This document shows, piece by piece, positions 21,033-29,203 of a DNA stretch of 29,203 nucleotides. The notes below the pieces were generated by a model that searched no databases, was not told where the DNA came from, and saw nothing but the letters and a program-made list of their open reading frames with translations. Source of the stretch: Tieghemiomyces parasiticus (lineage: Eukaryota > Kickxellomycota > Dimargaritomycetes > Dimargaritales > Dimargaritaceae); contig JANBPT010000596.1 of NCBI GenBank assembly GCA_027575765.1, positions 1 through 29,203 of the forward strand, in the 5' to 3' direction. The position numbers and the translations under genes are program-made. The stretch's first letter is position 1, and every line of letters starts with the position of its first letter.

Positions 21033-21580
21033 ATGGATGGTTAAAAAAGCAAGGTGTGAAGTCAAAAATGGTTCAATCCTGGAGTGGTTTATACCAATCG
21101 ACTCCGCATCATTGACTCTCTTAGGTTTCATCTGAAACACTGCAATCTGAGACCTCCCGCTTAAAATTATTTGATGACATTGTGATACCTATATATGGTG
21201 TAAGGCGGGATAATTACCGAGACGAGCAAAGTACTTTAGTGGTGAGTTGATGCCCACGGTTGGCATCCCCAAGACGTACCATTTCGAGCGGAACTGGGGG
21301 TGAGAAATGTTGCATTACTACCACTGAAGGTCGAGAGAGATAACTTTACTGACATTGAGCAGCATATGCAGCAATAGTTTGGGGCGTATATATAATTTTT
21401 GGTGGCAGGGTTATGCTTAGAAACCGGTTATTGATCGACTGGTACGAGGCCTTGACCAACAACTTGGTAGTAGTGACAATTGGCAAGACTAATGGCCAGA
21501 TACGGTTGAGCCAGCAGAGTCACCAAGGTACTCCCGCAGGCTAACCCTACTAGCGACACGGTGTTGATCACAGCAGGTGG
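21033..21580. other. Gene-poor stretch between the mariner relic and the peptide gene
   Basis: The left part is probably the 5' flank of the dead mariner. A TATATATAA string lies near 21387-21396, followed about 20 bases later by an ATG at 21414 opening a 43-codon frame that ends at 21545 (+); I do not recognise it and it lacks a signal peptide. Nothing else is seen. Confidence 0.45.
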
Positions 21581-21586
21581 TTTATT
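21581..21586 (-). terminator. Candidate polyadenylation signal AATAAA of the peptide gene
   Basis: On the minus strand the canonical hexamer AATAAA lies about 217 bases after the TAA of the short secreted-peptide gene. Its position and orientation fit the 3' end of that transcript. Confidence 0.45.
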
Positions 21587-21802
21587 AGGTAGTGGAGGAC
21601 ACGTGAGTTACAGATTTAGCATATCAGAAGGGAAAGAGGAAGGTAGGGTCGATGTTCCTGGAGAGTGGCCAGAGGCATGATGCCCGTCCAGCCTATGGTG
21701 GCACCAGTCGAAATCTTGGGGATTACAAGGGGGGATACTACAAGCGAGACTGGGCCGGCTTTGGAATAGGATACAGCTCCAGGTGAGAAGGAACTGCGCC
21801 GT

Positions 21803-21955
21803 TTAAGGCCAGCGGCCACCCCAGCCAAGGCCGCTGGTGGGCATAGTGCCACCGCTACCACCGCCGAGCTGGCGCTTGGCCTTTTCGGCGGGCTGGGCAG
21901 AGACGGCGACGACGGCCACGATGGCGGCGATGATGGCGAGACGGAAGGAAACCAT
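21803..21955 (-). CDS. Short secreted peptide precursor with signal peptide and Lys-Arg (Kex2-type) site
   Basis: A 50-codon frame. Residues 1-19 are a textbook signal peptide (MVSFRLAIIAAIVAVVAVSA, cleavage expected after Ala20). Residues 21-28 are a short charged pro-segment (QPAEKAKR) ending in Lys-Arg, the recognition site of Kex2-type proteases. The remaining 22 residues begin QLGGGSGG and end GWGGRWP, Gly-rich with two Trp near the C-terminus, followed by TAA. The predicted mature N-terminus is Gln, which often cyclises to pyroglutamate. The ATG is in a near-ideal context (CACCATGG). A TATA box (TATAAAAA, 22066-22073) lies 111 bases upstream and AATAAA about 217 bases downstream, so this looks like a complete small transcription unit. 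The layout is that of fungal peptide pheromones, antimicrobial peptides or small effectors, but there is only one mature unit and I recognise no homologue. No neighbouring gene helps. The function is unassigned. Confidence 0.6.
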   Translation of the reverse strand: MVSFRLAIIAAIVAVVAVSAQPAEKAKRQLGGGSGGTMPTSGLGWGGRWP

Positions 21956-22065
21956 GGTGACGACGGGTGGTTGGGAAGCAGGGCGGGTGGAGGTGGCGTT
22001 GCTGGACAGTTGGAGGCGAAGGTAATTGGATTGCTGGTTATACTCGAGTGGGCGAACTGCACGAC

Positions 22066-22073
22066 TTTTTATA
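22066..22073 (-). promoter_or_regulatory. TATA box of the short secreted-peptide gene
   Basis: The minus strand reads GGATATAAAAAGTCG here, a strong TATA element, 111 bases before the ATG at 21955. With initiation about 30 bases downstream, the 5' UTR would be roughly 80 bases. TATA boxes of this quality were not seen in front of the housekeeping genes in this window, which suggests a regulated gene. Confidence 0.5.
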
Positions 22074-24924
22074 TCCTAGCAGAGACGTAGACTGTAGCCC
22101 TCATAAGAACACAGGGACGAGCAGAGTACGTGGATCCAAGGATAGTTTGAGTGCTCTTGCCCATTAGGGCGGGGCTCACAACCCCATGTTCCATGCCAGT
22201 TTTGGAGGAGCGTGGTACATCGCCTGGCGTTCACGTAGTACCACATCATCCAGATTCCAGCCTTGGGATTGTGGGCTGGACCATACACGCGTGGCCCAAA
22301 TGCTGGAGTCTTTTGACCTGAGGCAGACTGGCGGAAGGATCTACTAGCCTGAATTGGCGCCGATAAGCTCTGCGTGGGAAGAGAGGATTACATTTGAGCC
22401 AAGGCGTCCGTTTGGTAAACGACTGGCCACCAGGCCACTCACTCTGGCAAGACCCGACGACCACAACGGGTGCCTCACAGTGCTGCCGGCCGGATCGACG
22501 GCGTGGGGATAGAACGGTGCGGCATGTGGACCTATTTGAGCAACCGAGATTTGCCGTCACTGTGTACCCTTCCTGGCGACTTCACTGACGCTGTCCACTA
22601 CAGAATTGTTACCAGGGTGGATACCCTTGCTCCCCAACTGCTGATTGACATGTCTCTCTTTTGTTCTGCAATACTCAGCACCCTGAGGGCCGAGTAGGTC
22701 TTCCCAGGGAGGTGATGGACCCGCTTCTAACGGTTAAACCCAAATCCTCTCTTGGGAGGTGTCTGGGCAGTTCACCCCCCATAGAATATGCCGCGTGGCC
22801 CTCACCAGTGCAATTCATAGCAAACTATATCGCAGTGACGCGCCCACGCTGGCGGCGATTCCCCTAGCGGCACTGGACAAGATCAGCCTTACTTTGGGAT
22901 TGCTGGCGTAGTTACAAACAGGCCGTGGTTGGGATGGGTTTGGGGTAGGGAGCTTACCCCTCATACTAGACAAGGTGGCTAGAACCCTTACGTAGGTCGG
23001 GTAGAGCGACTGAGTAGAGGGCGTACCGATTCTCACCACCTGCACGTAAGGTTAGCAATGTTAAGTCAAGGAGGCTCGGCAGCAGCCGAACTCTGGCATG
23101 GGTGACTGGAAGGCACTTTTGGGTGGGTCGCATGGTCTTTCACTCTAGGTGCCTAATCCTCACCCCTTGAGTCAGTGGATAACCGGTGTAGGGTATTTGG
23201 CTTCCGTGAGGAACCCAGACCTCATTTACTTCCTACGTGGGGGGGGGGAGATTGCCCGAAACCATGGTTCTTGGCAAAGCGCAGAGCAATCCATCCCCAG
23301 TGCAACAACGCCAGCGCTGAAACAAGCGTAGGGTCAGATCAACACCCACTACCCTGCCAACTCACCAGTTAAGCCTCTCCCACGAGGCTCCCTGCCTGAC
23401 TTGGCATTCCACTCCCTAGTGAGCTTCATTTCGGAGGAGCTAGCCTGCGGAGCGGGGTTCCTTGATGCCAGCCCTGGTAGCCTTGGCCCCCGACTAGGTA
23501 TACTTTGGCGCGTCGATCCCTTCTCCAGCCCTGTTTGTAGACAATGACCTGCACAGGTTCTGACATGTTTGCTCGTCCATCGCGTGGGAACCTTCACCCT
23601 CCTCCCAACCATCATTACGTGAGGGTTCCTGGCCACATAAGGCTCTAATGTGAACTAGGTATCCCGCGAGCTCAGCTCCTGGCGGTAGAACTTGTTGCAA
23701 GCCTAGCAATGTGGCATTACTCTGGGCAGCGGTGGCCCACCACGCGTCTCATTCTTGCTTCCATTGCTGGCTTGTCTATAGCTACTCGGTCGATCTACTA
23801 GGCCACAGCAACTACCCTGGAACCCCCTTCCCTTCCGAGTCTTTGTAAAGTTGATTATGCAGACTGTACTAGGTTCCAAAGGGAATGGGTCCGATCCGAT
23901 TCCTTATAATTGTTACCTACTGTATACAAAGCTTGGGAATTGGCTAGGGGCCTCCCCACAACCACGGCGTTGGGGGTAGGCTGTCACGATGAGGGGTATT
24001 AGGTGGGCATGGTAAGGGTAGATGCGACTAGAGGGGAGCTAGGAAGAATAGCGTCTGAGAAGGGAACACTAGGCCAGAGCAGGGCATGCCTCTACTGGGT
24101 AATCAATGGGAGTTGATGGCCGCTGAAAGTGCATAGTACGTGTCTCATCATTTCAATAAAGATATGAATCATATGCAAAGGCATTTAAATTGTGTAGTCA
24201 AAGGTTGTGAAAGACAGCTCCATGTATGAAATCTAGGCGTGCTTCAAACGCTTAACCGTCTGCTATACACCATTCCCATATCGGACTATGCCTCGTACCA
24301 CAGCTTAAACTCCCATGGTTCCATAGTTTCATCTTAGACGCTTGCCAGCGCCCAGCCCAAAATATCTGAGTGGGATGTGCTGGATTTCCTTTGCCGATTT
24401 TAACATCAGAACCTTTAGTCAATATTCATACTTACTAGCCTGGTTAGTTCAGTAATACACACTGGCTCCTGCTGAACTTCGGCTTTACAAGCAGCCATGA
24501 CGTTTCCAGACGAGCCCTAGCTCCCTAGGGGCCAGACTCCAGCTTGGTGGCCCACGGCGCTTCATGATTTACTTGATAGCAACCTAGACCAGACTCTGCT
24601 GGAGGCAATGCCACAACCAGCTGTAGAGTAACCAGGGCTGTCCCGCAATGGGCTGGAACGGGGTATTAGGCCAAATCAAAGGAGCTCAACGAAAGGAGGA
24701 TGGAAGAGGAGGGTGTGAGGGTACGTTGTAGTACTCACACGAAACGAAATAACGAAGGGGTCTCGGAGGCAGGGACAGGGCGGGGCTAGCGAAATGGTAA
24801 ATGGGGTATGCCATATGTGAAGAAGAGTAGCTCGGGGCGATTGCTTATCGCCCGTCGTCCTCTAGGGAACAGTGGTGGTTACTTGTTAAATAATTGTTGG
24901 TATGTGGGATGAACGAGGCAGGCG

Positions 24925-24945
24925 GAGAGAGAGAGAGAGAGAGAG
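24925..24945. repeat. (GA)n microsatellite
   Basis: About ten tandem GA units, uninterrupted, in otherwise non-repetitive sequence. Confidence 0.9.
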
Positions 24946-25154
24946 CACTTCAAACGTTTTGGGGTCACTATGCGAACCACGCCTTGATCAATGCTGCGCA
25001 ATTTCGTGGCCACCCGGGAAGATTGTTCAGGTGTGGTGTGTGCTCGACACGGGGTAAGATCCGTTACCGGATCAAGCGCAAGTCTGCTACCTCCCCCTCC
25101 CTATACCGTACATATTGCCCTGTTGATGTAGCCGGGGGCATTCATCTCCGTTGA

Positions 25155-25323
25155 TTACACTATATAGCTAATGCCCTGAGTAGCCTTGTTAAGGCTGGTG
25201 ACTGTCAGCTGGACGCTATCACTGCCAGTGGCGCAATTGAGATCGGGCTGTACCTCTCCCCTGTTGATAGGAGCCTGCCAGACATGGCATTGCAAATCCG
25301 GCTGAATCCCTAGCCTGGTGCAC
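25155..25323 (-). pseudogene. Possible orphan C-terminal exon of a secreted or extracellular protein
   Basis: After a plausible acceptor (ACCACAG) at about 25324, the minus strand has an open frame of about 55 codons that reads like real protein: CTRLGIQPDLQCHVWQAP, then INRGEVQPDLNCATGSDS, then VQLTVTSLNKATQGISYIV and stop. Upstream, a GAG/GTAGGT donor at about 25371 would join it in phase to about 22 more codons (HRLSKIAIHGPLFIVQLVALSE), preceded by a stop and with no ATG, so the 5' part is missing or altered. The implied 47-nt intron is much shorter than the others in this window. I recognise no family. It may be a decayed gene fragment or chance. Confidence 0.25.
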
Positions 25324-26929
25324 TGTGGTCTCAAGCCACCCACAGTTGGTAAAAATTTAACAAACCTACCTCACTAAGTGCGACCAATTGTACTATGAAC
25401 AACGGCCCATGAATGGCAATTTTAGAAAGCCGGTGTTAACACGGAAGCAAGAGACCACAGCTGGTTGGTGAGGCTTTTTTTTAATAATGAATGGATTAAC
25501 TGGTATGGTAGCTGAGGATGAGGGTTTGGTGGTTAACTAGGTCCAGGTAATTGTTGATGGTGATGTGTATTCATAGTGGCAGCTGCTCGATTTATATATG
25601 GCGAGCCGGCTGGCCCTTCCACTTCTAATGGTTTGCACAGTTGGTAGGATAACTGCAGCAACTGGGGACCACTTTCTAACTTGGCGGATTTAGGGCCACC
25701 ATATGATCAATGTTAGTTTGATTCTGGGTTTGCTGGTGTGTGTATGGCTGCGGCTAGGATAGGTTATGTATAATACCACCACCGGAAATGGGAAATCCAA
25801 TTTGGCCCACTAGAACCAGTGCCGCTCCCCACCTCCCTCACCAGCGGACCTTGGGCCATAGTAGCTGGCCGTTATCTTGACCATCCTAAGCTCACAGGAA
25901 AGCGGAAGTGACTCTGGAGCCTCTGCTTCCATTTGGGAGGAGAGCAATGAGGGGAAACCCCCCTTCCCCAGTGTGCCCACTTTCTGAGCTAGTCGGCTAG
26001 ATTAGGACGACCCAGAGCACGGCCAGGAATAACTGGCCTGGCCTCACTGTGTTCTCACTGCAAGGAAAGGGGCGTAGTTTTCCCGTTGAGGACACTGAAA
26101 CCTTTGTGGGGCGGCCTGTGCATGTACTTGCTACTGCCAGCCACCTAGCTCTATCTTAAAGACAAGTATGGCGCTGGTGCCTCCCCCCTGGTCCCGGGCC
26201 AGCCTCTGTGTGATTATTTTTGGCCACTTGGGTCCGTTGAGCAGCAGCAGAGGGAGGGGAATTTCCCATTGAGATTGGGGGCACACAGCCGGCTGGTAAA
26301 TGGAGCCCTCATTCCCAGAAAGTTTCTGGGTTGTGGATTTAGAGGCTACCAACACATGGTAGTACTCCAACAACGGGGACTGGCAAACTGGCGGTTGGAT
26401 CCTAATGGCCATGGCAGCACAGGCCTCACCGGCGGTAGGTGGGATGCGGGGGATGAAAAAGTGAGCAATTAGTCTGAATATATTGACATTTGTCCCAGAA
26501 GCTTCCCAAAATGGAAGGTAAAATTCAGGATATGCCCATCCACACTCCGCCCGTGGGTTGGAGCGGTAGCCTCACTTCCCTCGCTTGGCCAGTTTTGATG
26601 GACTCGCTAGTACTGCTCCGCCTGCCCTCTGTTGCCTGGCTTGCTTCTTCCATTGCCCATTTTGTTTACGCTGAACTTGATTGTCTACCGTTTTTCATGT
26701 TGTCCATATGTACAGCCCGCCCTTTGCCACAACAGCCAGTTCAATACCACTTGCCTTACCCGCCACCCCTCTGCAGCCCTCTTAGAACCCTTCCTACTAC
26801 CCCGGCCTGCCTGACCACCACAACCCCTTGGCTGCTGCCACTTAGCATACAGCTTGCGTCTATTCTTATCCCCCGCCTTTATACCTACCCCCCCCCACCG
26901 AACGCGCAACGTTGGCACCCGCAACCGCC

Positions 26930-27933
26930 ATGACTGCTAAAATCTTCACCCGAGGTAAGCAACTTGGCCAGTGCTGCAGCAAGCAGGTCAGCCAACAACC
27001 TCTAGCTCAGCAATGCGGTTGCATCTGCTGAGGTCCAAGTGGTATATCTTTCCTTTGAACAGTCTTCTAACAGTATTTGCCCTCTCTACACCCCTCACCC
27101 CTGGCCCCCTTGCGCTGGAGCAGTGGCAGCCTGCTTCAAGACCCTGCGGCAGAAGCTGTGGGCCCATCAGACCCCCCAGTGCCAGTTTAACGCCAACCTG
27201 GCCACCGTTATCACCCCCGAGACCATATGTCCGGGAGACACTGAGTGGGCCACTGTAACCCTCAGTCTTGCTAGTGCACAGCCTGTAGTGCTGGCCCCAG
27301 CAAAACGCCCTCTGGTGGCCCAGGCCCTCCGCAGCCTTTTTATCCGCCACTGCCACCAGCGGCCGGTTCAGGTTGGCCCCATGGCCCCGGCAGACGGCCT
27401 GGGCCACTGGGCCGGCAAATGGGAAACCATTCCCTTGGTACCCATCAGCCAGGCCGTCAAGAGCCAGGCCCAGGACGCTCCCACCTCTGCATCGGAGACT
27501 ACGCCTGTTGCCATCTCCCCTGCAACTCCTAACCGCCTTCTGGGCCCAGCCTCCGACTTCTGGCCCACCGCTGGGCTGGGGCTGGCACTGGCCACCACTC
27601 CCACCCACTCCCCCCGAGGAAACGGGTGACCAGGCTTTGGACGAGCTGTTTGCTGCGGTCAATGAGCAGCAGCTGGTCCAGCATACTGCCAACTGGGCAG
27701 CGGACCGACTCCAGGAGGTCCAGGACACCTACATGTGTACCTCCATTGGCCCTGATCCTGACCTGGTCGGGGAGTATGACCCAGCCACTGACCCCACTGG
27801 CAGCATCCTCGCCAACATGAACCTCTGGTTCCAGTTGGAGGAAATGGCCCTGGATGCCAAGCTGGCCTGGGAGGCCAAGTTGGCAGTAACCAAGAAGAAA
27901 GTGGCCGCGCTCCAGGCGGCTCAGCCTGTATAG
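26930..27933 (+). CDS. Unrecognised spliced gene with a frame break or second intron
   Basis: Exon 1 (26930-26954) encodes MTAKIFTR plus one base. A 166-nt intron (26955-27120; donor GTAAGC, branch-like TTCTAAC near 27065, acceptor GGAG) joins it in frame to a long open reading frame (VAACFKTLRQKLWAHQ onward) that runs to a stop at 27627 (177 residues). From about 27610 a second frame (+1) carries on with GDQALDELFAAVNEQQ to a helical, Lys-rich C-terminus (EEMALDAKLAWEAKLAVTKK) and stops at 27933. The two can be joined by a 43-nt intron (27507-27549, with TCCTAAC and CCCAG), giving 264 residues, or by a 1-base indel in the C6 run at 27611-27616. The ATG is in a good context (CCGCCATGA) behind a C/T-rich leader, as for the other genes. 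The middle is Pro/Thr/Ala-rich. I recognise no domain; a lineage-specific gene or a gag-like transposon protein are both possible. Confidence 0.55.
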
Positions 27934-28692
27934 CACTACCTGTAGGCCCAATCACCTGGCCTGCAGGTATTTATTCCATTAACTTTAGCAACCATTTTCC
28001 CCCCTGTATTATTTGTATTACTTGGTGTATTCATCTGTCCATGTGTATATTACTTTACTGTCATTTCCGATCTGTATCTATCTGCCCCCATCAGTTGCTT
28101 TATTAAGTCCAATTAAATACTCTTTCCATACCCCCGAATTTCATTAAAAATAAGTTTGGGAAGTCGGCAGTGCCGGCCCAATTACAATTGCCCGAATGGA
28201 ATCGATTGTACCCTCACCCCTCTGCAGGCCAGAGAGAAGGTTGGGTATAGGAACAAGTCAGAGTAAGACCAGGATATTGGGGCCGCGTATTACTGCCTCA
28301 CTTATGCCCATACATCTCAATATACTTGCGAATTGGCTGGTACAGCCACACTTGAAGCCAAGGCGGTAGAGTGGTGGAAAAATGGTGGTGGTGGTGGTGG
28401 TTTATCAATAAAGGTTGCGGTGTATGCGAGCGCGGGTGCTATATAATTGCCCCCCATTAGGTAGCAGAATGACATGTCCTGGTAGCCAATCCTGCCTGTA
28501 GGGGAGACAATAATCAACTGATGTAGCCTTCCTCTTCAGCTCTACCGATATGCACTGTCATAGGTAAGCATGGAGCACGCCCGTCGCCAGCGGACCCCTT
28601 CTCTCCACGTTGCAATCACCAGCAAGGGACTAGCTCACAGGGACTGACGTCCTTCAAGAGAACAACTAGACTCTGCTTAGGCCTTAAGCTGA
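27934..28692. other. Intergenic region before STE14
   Basis: A/T-rich 3' flank of the unrecognised gene, with several AATTAAA/ATTAAAA-like strings between 28110 and 28150 that could serve polyadenylation. A (GGT)n tract lies near 28384-28401. No gene is recognised. Confidence 0.5.
28384..28401. repeat. (GGT)n microsatellite
   Basis: Six tandem GGT units in the non-coding spacer before STE14. Confidence 0.85.
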
Positions 28693-29203
28693 TTAGTAGA
28701 TGTAGGGAATCAAGGCCGCTGTCCGCTTCCGGTAGTCCACGTACGCGGAACCAAAAAAACGCACCAGAAGCTCCTCTTCCTGGTCCATTCGGCGCAAGAC
28801 GAACTGTCCCACAGCCACCATGTACGCGACAAAGGCGACCGGATTGGCCAGGTAGATCTGCAGTCCTGCGTTAAGCAGCAGGAAGCCCGCGTAGGACGGG
28901 TGGCGGACAGAACTGATGATAAAAGGCAGGGGGAGGAATGGGGTATCGCAGGTTGAGCGGGTCAATGGGTTAGCGACTGGCCCTGTTACACTTCCACCGG
29001 AAACGGACGGTGTAACGCTGGGACCTGACAAGGCCGAGGCGGCCTGGCTGCATTAACAAGGTGGACAACACTCAGCATCAGGCCTTACCGGTAAACACCG
29101 TGGGTGACGAGAACGTGGGCGGGGTTACGCTCGGTGGCAATGTAGTGGCTAAAACTGCGTTTGGCCGTTACCATGGCCAGGGTTCGAATGGCCTGGCCGG
29201 CAG
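28693..29203 (-). CDS. STE14: Protein-S-isoprenylcysteine carboxyl methyltransferase (Ste14/ICMT), C-terminal part
   Basis: The 3' part of the gene; its 5' part lies beyond the right edge. Exons seen: 29203-29089 (37 codons plus partial codons) and 28912-28693 (72 residues plus stop), separated by a 176-nt intron (donor GTAAGG, branch-like GCTAACC, acceptor ATCAG). The protein is an ER multi-pass enzyme that methylates the C-terminal prenylated cysteine of CaaX proteins such as Ras, Rho and, in fungi, lipopeptide mating factors, using S-adenosylmethionine. Conserved blocks: GQAIRTLAMVTAKRSFSHYI, HVLVTHGVYR joined by splicing to SVRHPSYAGF (the SAM-binding 'GVY...RHPSY.G' signature), then the hydrophobic helix segment after it, and RMDQEEELLVRFFGSAYVDYRKR, matching the 'R...EE..L...FG..Y..Y..R' C-terminal motif. 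No key residue is missing in the visible part. Confidence 0.95.

Larger units (their letters stand above)
22074..26929. other. Accessory, gene-poor region
   Basis: Nearly 4.9 kb with only short frames on both strands and no conserved domain I recognise. It contains a run of ten G (23239-23248), a (GA)n microsatellite (24925-24945), a 10-bp inverted repeat CTGTGGTCTC/GAGACCACAG (25323-25332 and 25451-25460) and a possible orphan exon (25155-25323, listed separately). The right end, about 26560-26900, is strongly C/T-rich on the plus strand with a run of nine C at 26888-26896, and is probably the leader of the gene starting at 26930. Much of this region may be decayed transposon sequence, but apart from the mariner relic to its left I could not identify any. 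Confidence 0.5.

Noticed and set aside
19907..21188. TGTGATAC at 19907-19914 and 21181-21188 as a repeat of the mariner element
   Set aside because: The two copies are in direct, not inverted, orientation inside the proposed ends and are only 8 bases; not convincing as terminal repeats.
21414..21545. A 43-codon plus-strand frame behind a TATATATAA string
   Set aside because: The TATA-to-ATG distance is only about 20 bases, there is no signal peptide or known motif, and the composition is unremarkable.
21616..22062. A 148-residue minus-strand frame overlapping the peptide gene
   Set aside because: It is the out-of-frame reading of the peptide gene and its leader (Pro/Ser/Val runs), begins upstream of the strong ATG context and has no domain.
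27373..27933. Independent gene starting at the ATG at 27373
   Set aside because: Its first 80 codons overlap the better-looking frame that follows the 26930 intron and are Pro/Arg/Trp-rich as expected of an out-of-frame reading; only the part after about 27610 looks like genuine protein.
4650..27972. A 13-base string CCTGCAGGTATTT shared by the 3' flanks of the receptor gene (4650-4662) and the gene ending at 27933 (27960-27972)
   Set aside because: Several 13-base matches are expected by chance in a window this long, and no extended similarity surrounds them.
29170..29203. GGTTCGAAT near the right edge as a tRNA T-arm
   Set aside because: The bases belong to the conserved GQAIRTLAM block of STE14 and no acceptor or anticodon stems can be formed around them.

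Overview
This window is nuclear DNA from a fungus, most likely an early-diverging (non-Dikarya) lineage. The reasons are spliceosomal introns with GTAAGT/GTAGGC-type donors and CTAAC-like branch points, short intergenic spacers, a SUMO-activating enzyme and a Ste14-type methyltransferase of fungal/opisthokont type, and the co-occurrence of MCMBP and an HDHD2-like HAD phosphatase, which are commoner in animals and basal fungi than in yeasts. The lineage placement is inference; no rRNA or tRNA gene is present to anchor it.

Layout. Bases 1-3555 hold no recognisable gene and end in a pyrimidine-rich leader. A compact gene block follows, 3556-18916: a seven-transmembrane GPCR-like receptor (+), UBA2 (+), a small basic protein (-), a nine-exon MCMBP gene (-), a three-exon HDHD2-like phosphatase (+, divergent from MCMBP), a TPR plus metallo-beta-lactamase fusion protein (-), and a secreted pepsin-like protein that lacks the second catalytic aspartate (-). 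From about 18.9 to 26.9 kb the window changes to accessory, gene-poor DNA. This part contains a dead mariner-type transposase (about 20.0-21.0 kb), a very short gene for a secreted Lys-Arg-processed peptide (21803-21955, with its own TATA box and AATAAA), and a possible orphan exon at 25.2 kb. An unrecognised spliced gene with a frame break lies at 26930-27933. The window ends inside a STE14/ICMT gene (-) whose 5' part is beyond the right edge.

Functional links are loose, as expected for a eukaryote. UBA2 (SUMO E1) and MCMBP (MCM complex handling) are nuclear maintenance genes. The GPCR, the secreted peptide precursor and STE14 are all of kinds used in extracellular signalling, but nothing in the sequence ties them to one pathway. 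Introns I could place by homology or frame are mostly 150-186 nt, a size rule I used to choose between gene models.
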